From the NCBI RefSeq assembly GCF_026210795.1, contig NC_089450.1:2852001-2916000 (forward strand): 64,000 nucleotides of DNA, in the 5' to 3' direction. This document shows positions 45,330 to 56,786 of the stretch, piece after piece. Numbering within the stretch: position 1 is the stretch's first letter; the number at the start of each line of letters is the position of its first letter. The position numbers and the translations under genes are program-made. Origin of the DNA: Rhizophagus irregularis. Its lineage: Eukaryota > Glomeromycota > Glomeromycetes > Glomerales > Glomeraceae. The notes under the pieces are model-generated. The model was not told the origin of the DNA. It made no database searches and saw only the letters and a program-made list of their open reading frames with translations.

Positions 45330-46770
45330 TTATTTCTTATGACTCTTACAATTCCTTGCTATAAGAGCGTAGTGATAAACTTTTAGTGATAGTATTAAAA
45401 ATTTCCTTCTTAAAGTGATACCGCTCATTTTTTTTCTTCTATAAAATATTGTTTAACGACTACTTGTTCATGATAACCAAATTTGGATTTAAGGAAATTT
45501 AGTAAGTCATCTTTCTTTAAATTTCTTTCGGGTTTTTAAAAGCTTCTCTGAAAAATTTAAAGGCAAGTGAATAGACATTTTCACCTGATCGAATTGCAAG
45601 GAAAATGTCCCACAAGATGTCTCCTATTTCATTTAATCGATGCTCAAACATATGGAGTGCATCTATAATAACATTATCTTTCAATGAGAAACCTAGATTT
45701 ATAAGTTCGGCAAGGCGTGAAATTACAATTTCGACCAATCGGTGCGGGGTGGGAATAGAATGAGAAGTTCTCCTTGCATGTCCAAATCATTAACGTTATT
45801 AGAAATCCAAATCTCATAATAACTAATTTGTTTCCATAAGTTCACTAGGTCCGGACGAATAAGGATTCCTCTCGCAATTACGTTAAGCTGTCTATTATTT
45901 TCGAATCCATCTTTGGAAGGATATGGATCGCTATTTAAATCTAATTGATACGCTTTTGTTCTAGGAGGAAATGGAACGAACCGTTTATTTAAAATCAAAT
46001 CTTCTATATCTTTCAAATTCTTTCTCAACATTCCGGGAGCGTAATTTATCACGTGAGGGCCTGCGGAGAGGAAGTGGAATAACTCCATATCATTACCCTT
46101 TGATGGTAAGGTCTCATTCATATTAGCTAATTGTTTGTACCCTTCATCTAATAGATAAGTGAACACGAATATGGGTAGATTGCTCGTCCATGGAGATTTG
46201 ATTTTTTGTTGGAAAGCGCGAATTCTATCCGCATTAAGTTGACCGACATTATGCTCTATTTTGAGCTCTATCAACTTTTGATCGTATTTTCCAAAATGCA
46301 TAAGTAACCTTTGAATAAAATATCTTGATATTGGAACTTTTCTCGTAATTAAGGGGATGGCCAGAAATGACGTCATTTAGACGGGGAGGGTTAAGACCAT
46401 GTTACACATTTTCCATTTTAGACACTTGTAGTTAATATAATTCTAGCCAGAATTATGTTTTAATTTTACATTTCCTAAAATGAATGATGACATAGGGGGC
46501 CAAAAATCCTAAAATTTAAATTACGTCATTTCTGGCCATCCCCTAATGTCTTGCATACTGGGATATCTATAAAAGTAGGACCCAATCGCACAGCGTGGAA
46601 TAATGCGTGAGATTTTCCATAACGTACTAGCAACCATTCTGTTTTGGCGTAAGCATCTTTCGAAATGACAGACCAATTTCGACAAGATAATGCCAAATTA
46701 AGTGGGAAGTCTATGTATTTATATAATTTATCTTAATTTCATATTCAAAATTCTGGAAATATTGTTGCAT
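45330..46770 (-). pseudogene. F-box-like Rhizophagus family gene, broken copy (left arm)
   Basis: It reads from ATG 46770 leftwards: a short F-box-like head (DFPLNLAL.CRNWSVISKDAYAKTEW, then SHALFHAVRLGPTFIDIP), then ITRKVPISRYFIQRLL, GPHVINYAPGMLRKN, ISRLAELINLGFSLKDN and VYSLAFKFFREA, with a C-terminal tail ending at TAA near 45330. Known: F-box proteins recruit substrates to SCF ubiquitin ligases, and this type of head followed by a variable body is abundant in Rhizophagus. Defects: a frameshift and stop in the head near 46725, a MITE at 46353-46543 inside the coding region, and a frameshift near 45735. The apparent ORF start at 46376 lies in the MITE. Confidence 0.7.
46353..46543. mobile_element. 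PIF/Harbinger-like MITE in the F-box-like pseudogene
   Basis: 191 bp with inverted ends GGGGATGGCCAGAAATGACG (26 bp with one mismatch). TAA flanks both sides (46350-46352, 46544-46546). The uninterrupted site in the right arm (about 60920) has TAA once. Three-bp TAA/TTA duplications are the hallmark of PIF/Harbinger elements. No coding capacity of its own. Confidence 0.85.
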
Positions 46771-47760
46771 TTTAATAAATTAGGTAATGGTTGTAGCACA
46801 AAATTTGAGAAGATAAAACCGATGCATCTAGATAAAAACTAAATATGAAAAATTTTTTTGGTCAATAAGTATTTTTGTTCATGAACTACCTCCTTTTTAT
46901 AAAAAAAAATTAGGGAAATATCCTGGGTCATCCCTGAGTCAGGACCGAGTAACCAGTGATTTCGGGATAAAATTTTATCTAGCCTATTTTAGGCATGTGA
47001 AAGAAAAAAGGAAATTATTAGTTGATCATTTCTCAGAGTCAGTGTGGCATAGTATTAAAAAAAAAATAAATAAAAAGCACTAGTATTCCGTTTCTCAAAA
47101 AAATGGCAAATAATTTTGGTAATTAAATGAACGTAAAAAATGGATTTGTAACACTTATAATATGATTGTGTCTTTGTTGCTCGAAAAAATTCAAAGTAAT
47201 CAAAAGTAATTAGAATTTCCCTTTAGCAAACATGGGTTCTAACTTTGAAAACTTTGAAAAAGCGGTAAAAAAAAAAATTTGACTGAGATTTTTTATATTA
47301 AAAAAAATAAATGTAACTAATTTTCTTTACAAACTGCTTAGTTGAGGGAATTAAACGTTTTGAGCGCTTTTTAAAGAAATTGTTAATAGTAATGCTTTGC
47401 ATAATATAAACAAACTAAACAAAAACGATGTAAGAATTTTTAAAACTTTATTTGGGGTCTAAATACTTTATCACCCTAGTAATTTTAAACCCTCGGAATA
47501 AATCCCGACTCTCATGAATGAAAAAATTTCTGAGCGAGAATAGAATTGTATAAAATAGTAATAATACTAAAATATTAGTTTAAATCAATTTATAGAACGG
47601 AGAAATACTGTATGTGAAATATAATGTCAATTATATAAATCTATTTTCAAAATTAAAGCTGCTTTTAATGTCGATCTGACTGTCGAGTGTCGAGTATCTC
47701 TTTATCATACTTCAATTTTTTTGTTTTATAAAAAAACCGCAGTAAATATACCTGCAAGAA

Positions 47761-48240
47761 GTAATACACGAGAATAACACAGCCATCTGAGTAAAATTCA
47801 TAGCTCCGAGTTGCCTTTAACAATCCTATTGCTAATTAGTTAACACTACATACATATATTATATATTACATAAGACAAATAATCCAAGAAAAATTTTTTA
47901 TTTATATTATTTGTGCTAAAATAAAAGTTTATAAAAATCATGTACTTACATGGACATATTCTAAATTTGTAATAACTAAGCATTTGATCGTTATATTAAT
48001 AATTACCTAAAATCTTTTCTGACAAAGGGTTTCATCATAACAATACTTTTTTAACTTTTTTTTTTATCTCACCATTAAAGATATTTTCAAATCATGTTGT
48101 AATCATTGAGAACTTTAAATTACGATGTAGAGAAATTTTATTTAATATTTGTTAAACCGTTAGACCACCATATTAAATAATTTATTACGGAAGGCGAAAT
48201 TCTTGCACTCTTTGAGTATTAGTTATTAAAAAAAAAAATT
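47761..48240. other. Spacer right of the left arm
   Basis: AT-rich; no gene seen. Its left part resembles the reverse of 57740-57930 (CTTGTAGTTATCTTGCAGG type and ATTAGTTAACACTACA). Confidence 0.4.
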
Positions 48241-48250
48241 TATATAGCGT

Positions 48251-48445
48251 GAAGTTCGCTTTTTTTCGTTTTTATTTGGCGCGACGCATGCGCCGTCAGC
48301 CTGACACATGTCTGGCGGACATGTGTTAATGTGTTTCAAGTTAATAGAGTTTCGGTAAATACCGAGCCGAACCGCAGTTACACAATTTCAGCATCAGGCC
48401 AGTAGTATCGGTTCCACGATTTACCGAACCGAGCTACGCCGGGAC
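48251..48445. other. GC-rich palindromic island
   Basis: Clear rise in GC against AT-rich surroundings. Nested inverted repeats: GGCGC/GCGCC (48278-48294), ACACATGTC-TGGCG-GACATGTGT (48304-48326) and TTCGGTAAAT...ATTTACCGAA (48351-48360 and 48419-48428). GAACCG and CCGAGC words repeat. No open frame and no tRNA fold recognised. Confidence 0.6.
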
Positions 48446-49289
48446 TATGATAATTTAGTTCTTAAAGTTTCTTTCACCTCACTTCAGAATAATTTATGTA
48501 CTAGACGCGCATAAACATTAAATATAATACGAGATATTAAACAATAACATTAAATTTCCAAATTGTATAATTATAATTACGAAAAGTGAGTAAAAATTTA
48601 TTTTCATTTGGATCTGAAAGAAACGACATACATATTTTTTTTTAATTTTTTTGCATTTGAAGAAATCTCGGATGGGCGTTGGGCGGTAATAGTGATACAT
48701 TACAATACTGTTGTTAAGTAACATAATCAATTTTATCAATTAATAAAAATAAAAATTCAAAAGAGGGCGGTAAAATTCTATAACCATACAATATAATTTT
48801 TCAAGAAAATGAATGCTAAATTAGTATAATTAAATAAATTCGCGTATACAGTATAGTAAAAAAAATTTTTTTTATGAAAGGAAAATACTTGTATATGATT
48901 CAATTGATTCATATACCATATAATGTGAATTTTGAAATCAGAACGAAAAATTTTTTTTTTTATTCTATCAGCTTACAAATTAAATTAGAATATATAAAGA
49001 CGCATTAATAAAATAAGAATTTAAAAGGATAAAAATGTTTAAATCCGGTTGAAACCAATGAGTCATCATGACTGCTCTTGGTAAAATAAAATGATATGCT
49101 GAATTTATAATTTAGGCGTCCTTTGAATGATTTCTTTTTGATTAATTTATCGAATGAAATTGTATTTGTCATATGTTGAAACGTTTACCAAATGAAATTT
49201 TCATTTTATTATTTTATTTTCATTGTTGAAGTTATTTATATTTATTTCGTACAACAGCATAAAAAGGAAATGATTATCAATTAATTCTT
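48446..49289. other. Gene-free AT-rich stretch
   Basis: Homopolymer-rich; the short frames are not convincing. Confidence 0.5.
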
Positions 49290-51755
49290 TGGAACTCATC
49301 CATTTTTCTATCAATTATTAAAAGGAAATTAACGTTTAGAGGAATTATTAGCAACTTTGATTTCTATAATATATTAATAAATTGTGAACATTTTTCACTT
49401 TTTTTTTGAATCAAATAAAGAAAATTTCTAACCATATAAAAAGAGAAAATAATTTCTTTTTTTTCATACGAAATCGAAAATTTCATGCCCATATATAAAG
49501 TAAAAACTAAGATAGTTAATCATAAGTAGTACATTTTTTTCTTGGCATTTCCCGTGATAATCATATATAATAAGTAAATTTTATCGCCTATGTATTTCCT
49601 TTGATAATCATATACTGTATAAATAATTTAATAGTAATTTTTATCGCCTATGCATTTTTGTTTGTTTTTATTTAGTAATTTAATGATGCATTGTATAATT
49701 CAATAATGTAAGTGCGTACATGTATATTAGTGGACTGGGATTAGGGGGACGATTCAGAGTGTATCATACGATTTAACAGAATTATAAACTTAAAATATTA
49801 GAACGAATCGCGGAGAAATTCAAATTATCGCTAAAATCGGTTAATACCCTTTTGCTCATCACGTGATATGACATGCAAATTTTAAAGATAGTAACTGAAA
49901 CTAATAGTATCAATCTTGCTAAGCCACTTGCAGATGAGTTTGAGTCGCTAATAAAGTTAATTATCCTGGCTAAGCTACTTGCAGAGTTTGAAGTCGCTAA
50001 TAAAGTTAATTATCCTGACTAAGCCACTTAACAGAGTTTGAAGTTCCACGTCTTTGATTTCATTATGATGGAGGAACGTAAGATTTCGACCATAAATTTC
50101 CAGCTAATTCAAATTTTAAAATAATTATTTTTGAACCATTTTTACCAAAAATAAGTTGATTTTGGTTCTTATTTAGTTTTTAAACCTTTATTTAGTTTTA
50201 GTTTAGCTTTTTTTCATTTTTTTTTATCTTTTATATTTGTATAGTTTTATGCATATATCCCATAGTGCGAGATTTTAAAATAATTTCCTTAGCCAAAAGA
50301 GTTACTGCATACTGTTTTTTCTGTTCATTAAAAAGTTTGTATAATAAAGAACACGAAATTCCAAAAAAAAATTTTTTTTATTAATAACAAAGCTCGTAAA
50401 ATTAATTGTAGATTGCCAATCATTTTCTCCTATACTATCACTTAATAAAAAACGAAGCGTTACATAGTCTAAATTTGGGTGCCGAAATCGAAATAGCTTG
50501 GATATTCCGAAACTATATTTCGGCATATATCAAATCCCAAATATATTTCGGCATATATAAGTTTCGACGGACAGGAACTAGACTGTGAAATCGGTGGTCC
50601 AGTGAACAAAATCAAGTAACAATGATTATTTTATAAACCGTCAGTTAGTAATGTTTAGTATGTAAGATTTAATTTATAATACATTAATGTAAGTTTTGAC
50701 TTCTTTTTATATAAAGTACAACTAATGTAAGTAAATAGAAGTAACCTAAAATCATTTATTATATTTGCTAATCATTTTAAAATAAATAAATTTTGAACTA
50801 CTATATTAAAACTGAGAATCAGAAAATTTGTCATTTGGGAGATGTATCATTATTTAACGGGAGAAAATGATCGGTAAAAGTGGCAATCTTGCGTTCTTTC
50901 CAAAGTAAAAAGTTCATGAATAAAAGACTAACACATAAGCAATTTGATAAAAATGTAGATTTGACGTGTTATTATTTTATTTTTATTTATATAGACGATT
51001 GTGTTATTATTTTCTAAATAAAAATTTGTGTATTACGAAAATCACGTGAATTTATATATGATTGCGTAAAAAAAAAAAATAAAAACCGTTTTAATAAAAT
51101 AAACAACTTTTATTAAGTTAAAAGGTTGAATATTCAACTACATTTTTTGTTATTTTCCATTTAATAAAATCAACATATTTTTGGATTATTAAAAAATTAG
51201 CATCATTTGTTGTGTTTTATAATTGTAAACATGTTTTAATTTAAAAATATAGTTAAATATCTTTTAAATAAATGACTAGTAAGTGGCGGATCATTTTAAT
51301 TAACCGGGCCAAAAGTAATTTAAATTTTATAATCACGTGATGATCTGGGATCATTTTTATTGGCCCTTATTTTAGCCTATAAACGGTTAGTATCTATTTG
51401 GCGTATTGTTGCACAAATTACCCAAATCGATATTTTCATTTTCTAAAAGATGGCTAATAATAAAAATAAAAATTTCGGATTAATTGGATTAATTGAAAAA
51501 AATTTTTTTATTTATATTATGCATATTCATTATAAATATTTGGCTGAGATCGCATGACATAATAATTATCCATTGTAAATAAATAAATAAATAAATATCA
51601 AAACTTAATTCTTATTTAAATGGTTGCAAATACAAATTAAATTTTTAACTTTTGAGTATCTTACAAAAAGAGTTAAAAAAAATCGGACGGGCTGATTCCT
51701 TTATAACCATATTGGGTATCATCAATAACGATTTTACGGGACAATATGCCCGTAA
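49290..51755 (+). repeat. Segmental duplication R4, copy 2
   Basis: Same orientation as 26370-29390. It lacks the hAT-like insertion. It has a tandem run of three roughly 50-bp units at 49912-50045 (AAGCCACTTGCAG...GTCGCTAATAAAG) where copy 1 has one. The right end (about 51640-51775) keeps a 45-codon protein-like tail, LQKELKKIGRADSFITILG, up to TAG. Confidence 0.75.
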
Positions 51756-51864
51756 AATCTTTGAAAAATATGTAATCTAGAAAAAATGAATAAATTAATT
51801 ATTATAATTGTGCATCGTGTACCGTAACAAATAAACAATATTACAAGTTAAAAATCAATAAATC

Positions 51865-52470
51865 TTGAAATGGTAAGTTTATAATACTAATGCATGAAGT
51901 AATACTATTTCATTATATTGGTTACACGAATTCTGATACTATAGTACTTTGAATGGTTTATTAACAATCAATTTATTATTCAAAGAAATTACTTTCAAAT
52001 CACGCAATTATTACAATCAGTCTTTTTTGATATTCTGATTAAATAAGCAAATTTTGATAATTTGATAATGAAATTAATAAAGAATTAACCAATAAAACGC
52101 GTCTAAATTTGTTTCAATTTTGTCCTTTTCTTTTTGACCGAATAAGTAATAAACATAATGAATCTATATGAATCTAACTGTCTAAATCAAACCAAAGAAT
52201 CATATTCCTTGTAACTAATAATATGCAAATAATATAGAAAATTTATTAAAAAAGATAGAAACATTACAACGACATAATACGAATCAACAAATTATTCATC
52301 GTTACATACATAAAAAAAAAAAATTTTTTTTTATTGTCTCTTTCTATAATGTTTTGGCAAATTAAAAAAATCTAGTATATTACGGCTAATAGTAAATTAG
52401 GAAATAATGAACAAAAAACATATTAATATAGATTTACAATACATTTAGCCTTAGGTTCGTCATATAATAT
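51865..52470 (+). repeat. Repeat R5, copy 2
   Basis: Reverse counterpart of 25740-26330. Non-coding. Confidence 0.65.
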
Positions 52471-52654
52471 TAACCCTCATATCAAATAATTCGATAGATT
52501 TTTTTTGTGAATAATTTTGCGTTTTTATGGATTAGTTAGTGCATTTTTATGGATTAGATTTTGCATTTGATCTAACCATAAGTCCAAATTTGGATGAAAA
52601 AGTCTCAGATAATTTTATATATATGTTAGTATAGCTTTTTAGATTTTTTTTTGA

Positions 52655-53000
52655 TTGAAAAAGGAAATAACTTTCCATTTTTGTTTTACCTTTTTCTCTT
52701 TTTGTAAAAAACTTTTTTTTTTCGTTGAAAAAAAATCGAAAAAAAGATTTACAAAAATAAAAAGGAAACATCTTTCCATTTTTGATTTATCTTTTTCTCT
52801 TTTCATAAAAAAGACATTTTTTTTTGTCAAAAAAAAAAATTTTATAAAAATAAAAATGGAAATACCTTTCCATTTTTAATTTATCTTTTTTTCTTTCATA
52901 AAAATATTTTTTTTTGTTAAAAAAAAAATCAAAAAAAAATTTATAAAAATAAAAGAAAATGCCTTTTTATGTTTGATCTACCTTTCTCTCTTTCGTAAAG
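52655..53000. repeat. Degenerate tandem repeat, about 95-bp unit, four copies
   Basis: CTTTCCATTTTTG-type starts recur near 52671, 52772 and 52867, with a diverged fourth near 52962. Each is followed by CTTTTTCTCTTTT, a poly-T run, a poly-A run and ATAAAAATAAAAA. Open frames on both strands here come from the A/T runs. Confidence 0.6.
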
Positions 53001-54250
53001 AATTTTTTTTATTTTTTTTTATATATATATTTAATAATTAATATAAATCGTATTTTTTATAGTTAAGACTTAAGACCCACTTGATCGGCAAGTCATATTG
53101 TACATCTAATCGGAATTTTTTTTTTTTCAAATATTTATTTTTTTTTTCCAACTAATCTAAATTTTTTCAGTTCACCTTTTTTTAAATTTTCAAATTTTTT
53201 TCTTGAACCAATCTTTTACTTTTGGTTCTTTCTTTTTTTTAAATTCCGTCATTTCTCTTTTAACCACCTTTTTCTTTTCCTTTTTTTTATCTTTTTTTAA
53301 AAATTTTCGTTTTTTTCCCTCTTTCTTTTTTTTTCATTCTTTCTCCACTTAGATTTTTTTTTCCAAAACTGAAAAATTATTGTCATTTTTTTTTATTAAA
53401 TAGCTTATATTATTTTTTTTTGATCTTTTTTTTTTATTTTTCTTTCCTTTTCCTTTTCAATTTCTTTTTTCAACCCGATTTTTCTCTTTTCCCTCCCCAC
53501 AATTTTTTTTTTTCAATTTTTTTAGAATTCTTTAAACCTTTTTCTTTCTTCAGGTTGGCTTTGGCTTTTTTTCCAATCTGAAAATTTTTTTTCACCTTTC
53601 TTTTTTTGGGTAGGCTTTTTTTTTCAAACTGAATTTTTCACCATTTAGGTTTGGATCAGGTGATCAGATTAGTGCTGCAGGCAACGGTAAGCACCTTTTT
53701 TTCGTTTCTTTTTTCTTATTGTAAATTTAGGATTTTTTTTTATTAATACTTTTTACCCTTAATATTTTTTTTTTTAATGAAAACCTTATTAGTACTGAAC
53801 CAATTACATTGTAATCATACCTATATTTGCCATATATACATAACAAAGTATCTATTTTCTATTAAAACCTACACTAAATAAGACCTAGCTAATTTGAAAC
53901 TTGTAATTACTAAAATTATTTTATATAAATTTCATTTCTGGTCCTCTTCCGATCTTTAAAATTTTTTTTTGATATTTTTTTTCATTTTTTTTTTGAACTG
54001 ATTTTTTTTAATTTTTCCTTTTTTCTTTTAAAACAAAATTTTTCAGGTTTTCTGACTCACCCTTTCCTTTTTTGAGTTTGTTTTTTCTAAAACCAAAAAT
54101 TGGTTTGAAATATTTTTAATTTTCCTTTATAATCCATACTATATTTTTTTATATAATTTTTTCCATGTATTTTTTAAAATTATTGTTATATAAGTATATT
54201 ATTGTTTATTTTGTTTTTAGACTTGAATCTAGATCAGTGATCAGATTAAC
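53001..54250 (+). other. T-rich tract with two exon-like units
   Basis: Strong T (plus C) excess on the plus strand from about 53100 to 53650 and again at 53970-54060. Two related segments follow TTTAG: at about 53648-53688 (GATCAGGTGATCAGATTAGT, then a GGTAAG donor) and at 54222-54262 (GATCAGTGATCAGATTAACG). No coding frame established. Confidence 0.45.
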
Positions 54251-54984
54251 GCTATGAGCCTATGACATTATGCTGTTACATTCAGCGCCTTTTTTCCAAT
54301 TCTTATTTTTAATAATAATTATTTTTCCTAATTACAATATTTTTTTGCTAAAATTTTTTTTGTTCTTTCAAGTAATATAATCAAATAAATGAGTTTTTTA
54401 TTTGAATAAACATGTTTTTTAGTTAGGATAAATATATTTTTTTATTTAGTAAAAATAAAATTAGTTAAATTGAAAATTAATAAATTATAATTTTTAAATT
54501 ACATAGATAATTTTTTTTATCTAAATGATTAGTATAATACTTATTTTAATATAGTTCATTTCTTTTATTAATAACAAGTTATACTACAATAAAAGTATTC
54601 AAGAAAAATAAAAAATTATTTTTATCATTTTATTATATAAACCAATATTTTTTTCAATTGTAAATAAAAAAAAACTATTTCAACCCATAGAGACTATCCA
54701 TTTAATCACTAAAATAATCTATAATTTTTTATTTATACTACATACTTTGACCTTAATTCCATTAAGGTGGATAAAAATGTAATCAAAGAATATGGAAGAT
54801 TACAGGAGGAGAATAGGGCTAGATTGTGAAATTATCTTATTGATGTTTAAAATACCTAATCACGAAAATTTTACGTGAATTTATTAGTAAATATTTAGTC
54901 CTCCTTTAAATGGTTCTTATTATCCTGCCTATAACACAATGAAATAAATCGAATGGCAGCTCCCCTGCTAATAAGTCGATTTCT
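54251..54984. other. Gene-free stretch with a short coding-like scrap
   Basis: At 54760-54828 one plus frame reads VDKNVIKEYGRLQEENRARL before TGA. Isolated and unsupported. The rest is AT-rich. Confidence 0.3.
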
Positions 54985-55760
54985 TGTTAACCAATAAAAA
55001 AATTTGATCTGCGGATCAAGATCAACCGATCAAGTTCGTACATTCGTACAACAGATTTCGCTTTATTATACTTACTATATTAAATTTTTATTATACTGTA
55101 CATAACTTATAAATCCATTGTTTTATAGCGGATAGACTAAAGAATTTAAATAATGAATTTATATATAGTATACATGATCGAAAAACATGCAGGTTGTGGT
55201 TGTGTCACATTAATAACTATAATTCATAAAATAGAAGTCTAGTAAAAATATATTTTCATCTATTGAATGTATTGAGTTCGCAAAAAAATAAAATAACGAA
55301 TATAAAATTTATTCATTCAATTAGTACTAATTGTTGTTTCAAACAATGCTTCACAAGATCACAAAAATTGGGCTAGTAATTCAGGGGTGATGAAATTACA
55401 GTTTTCACAAGAAACAAGAAGGTTTCATAGAAAAAAAATATTTACTTTAATAAGCCAATCTTGGCATCTACTCAATGCTTTTAGAATGATTAAAATAAAA
55501 AAGTTTCTTTTTCTTTTTCTCTGTTTTGAAAGATTGCGCATAAGAATTACGCCAAGTTTTAGTCCTGCTGATCATTGTGTCACTGATCATGATAATTATA
55601 TACAAATCGAATGCGTATCTGCGCAAAATGATAACTGCTTTGCAAAAAAAAAAAAATTTATTTTTAGTTCAATTAACAATTAAAAAAAAACTTGATTATG
55701 TGAAATAATTTCATTTGGATGAAACTATTTTGTTTTTTTTTTGAAAATAATTTTGTGTAA
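54985..55760 (+). repeat. Repeat R8, copy 2
   Basis: Direct duplicate of 11640-12500 with indels. The 98-codon frame 55387-55683 lies in it; the corresponding sequence at 12.0-12.4 kb does not keep that frame, so I do not call it a gene. Confidence 0.7.
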
Positions 55761-56339
55761 TAAAAATAATAGGCGCAAAACCAATCAAGCAATGCCCGAT
55801 TTGAACGCGTCCATTCACATTTTCTACATTTTCTGTTGCCCTCGTTCATCCATGTTTTCTGTTCAAAATACTAAACGCTAACAGAGTTAGATTGTTTTTT
55901 TTTACAAAAATTTTTAAAAGTTGATTATATAATAATAAAATTATAGGCGTAAAAACTATTCACATTTTCTTTTTCAAAATACTAAAACATCAATAAGTTA
56001 GATTATTTCTCTTACATAACTTTTATATTTGATTATATAATAATATATATAGACGCAAAACAATTAAGCAATGCCCCGATTTTAACGCCATTCACATTTC
56101 TGTTTAAAATATATGTGAACAGATATACTATAAGTAATATAATATATAAAAATAACTTTATATACACTAATATGTATATATTGTAACGATTATTTGTCAT
56201 TACTATACGTAGTTTTGTAAATGTAAAATATTTAGATGTTATAAATACGTCGTTTTTTTTTGTACCTTTTTTTATCTCCTCCTTAAATATACGCATATCA
56301 TTTTTATCTCCTCTTTAATATACGTTATTACAAACGAAA
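55761..56339. other. Upstream flank of small basic gene 2
   Basis: It has two related blocks (ATTATAGGCG..AAAAC.. near 55780/55940 and GACGCAAAACAATTAAGCAATG near 56051), each with CATTCACATTTTCT downstream. Probably decayed repeats. TCTCCTCTTTAATATACG shortly before the ATG repeats TCTCCTCCTTAAATATACG. Confidence 0.4.
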
Positions 56340-56516
56340 ATGCCTTCTCAAAAAAGACAGAAGCAAATAAGAAGACAAAGAATTATAAAAAGATATTTTC
56401 GGCCCAATATTCCCATTTATAATGGAAACACGTTGAGGCTTATCGCGAACCTTCCACGGCAAAATACAAATGATTTATTAATTACTCAATTTTTCAACGG
56501 ATTTTCTTTTTCTTGA
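56340..56516 (+). CDS. Small basic protein, family member 2
   Basis: 58 residues from ATG 56340 to TGA. The head is QKRQKQIRRQRIIKRYFRP, extremely basic. The body is NGNTLRLIANLPRQ, then TNDL, and FFNGFSFS at the end. It aligns with the minus-strand gene at 12958-13137 over nearly its whole length. Substitutions are mostly third-base or conservative and the frame is kept. The two genes' flanks are not obviously similar, which favours selection on the protein over a recent DNA duplication. Too short for most gene callers. Function unknown; a nuclear or nucleic-acid-binding role is only a guess from charge. Confidence 0.6.
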   Translation: MPSQKRQKQIRRQRIIKRYFRPNIPIYNGNTLRLIANLPRQNTNDLLITQFFNGFSFS

Positions 56517-56555
56517 CGTTAACAAATTATAACCAATTAAAAAAAATGAATAAAA

Positions 56556-56786
56556 TTGGCAAGTAAGAAATTTATTAATCAGAATTTTTTTATTCATGAT
56601 ATAATACTTGGTTTATTATTATCTATAAAAATTGTTTCTCTTTCAAAAATCTTGTACTATTATGCATTGTATATCTTCCCTGATTTTCCTATTCCAAACA
56701 TTATACTCCACTACAAGATATTACCAATTTTTTTTATTTATGGTATAGCTTTCTTATGTTTAATGATTAATGTAATTTCACTTTAA
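56556..56786 (+). CDS. Hydrophobic 76-codon open frame, doubtful
   Basis: It opens with TTG rather than ATG and has two hydrophobic stretches (IILGLLLSIKIV..., ILPIFFIYGIAFLCL) long enough to span a membrane. No relatives in the window. AT-rich DNA commonly yields such frames, so this may be chance or an exon. Confidence 0.2.
   Translation: MASKKFINQNFFIHDIILGLLLSIKIVSLSKILYYYALYIFPDFPIPNIILHYKILPIFFIYGIAFLCLMINVISL

Larger units (their letters stand above)
44110..47760 (+). repeat. Large inverted duplication, left arm
   Basis: It mirrors 59425-64000. It contains, from left to right: the GC-richer block at 44240-44340, spacer, an F-box-like pseudogene (minus), and repeat R1 copy b (46862-47760). 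The left arm alone carries the 191-bp MITE at 46353-46543. The right arm alone carries the tandem triplication at 61.5-62.5 kb. The right arm may continue beyond the window. Confidence 0.85.

Noticed and set aside
52547-52879. Three overlapping Lys/Phe-rich frames on both strands
   Set aside because: Produced by alternating poly-A and poly-T runs of a degenerate tandem repeat.
55387-55683. 98-codon frame with a Phe/Arg/Lys-rich product
   Set aside because: It lies in a duplicated non-coding repeat whose other copy (12.0-12.4 kb) is interrupted; no protein signature.
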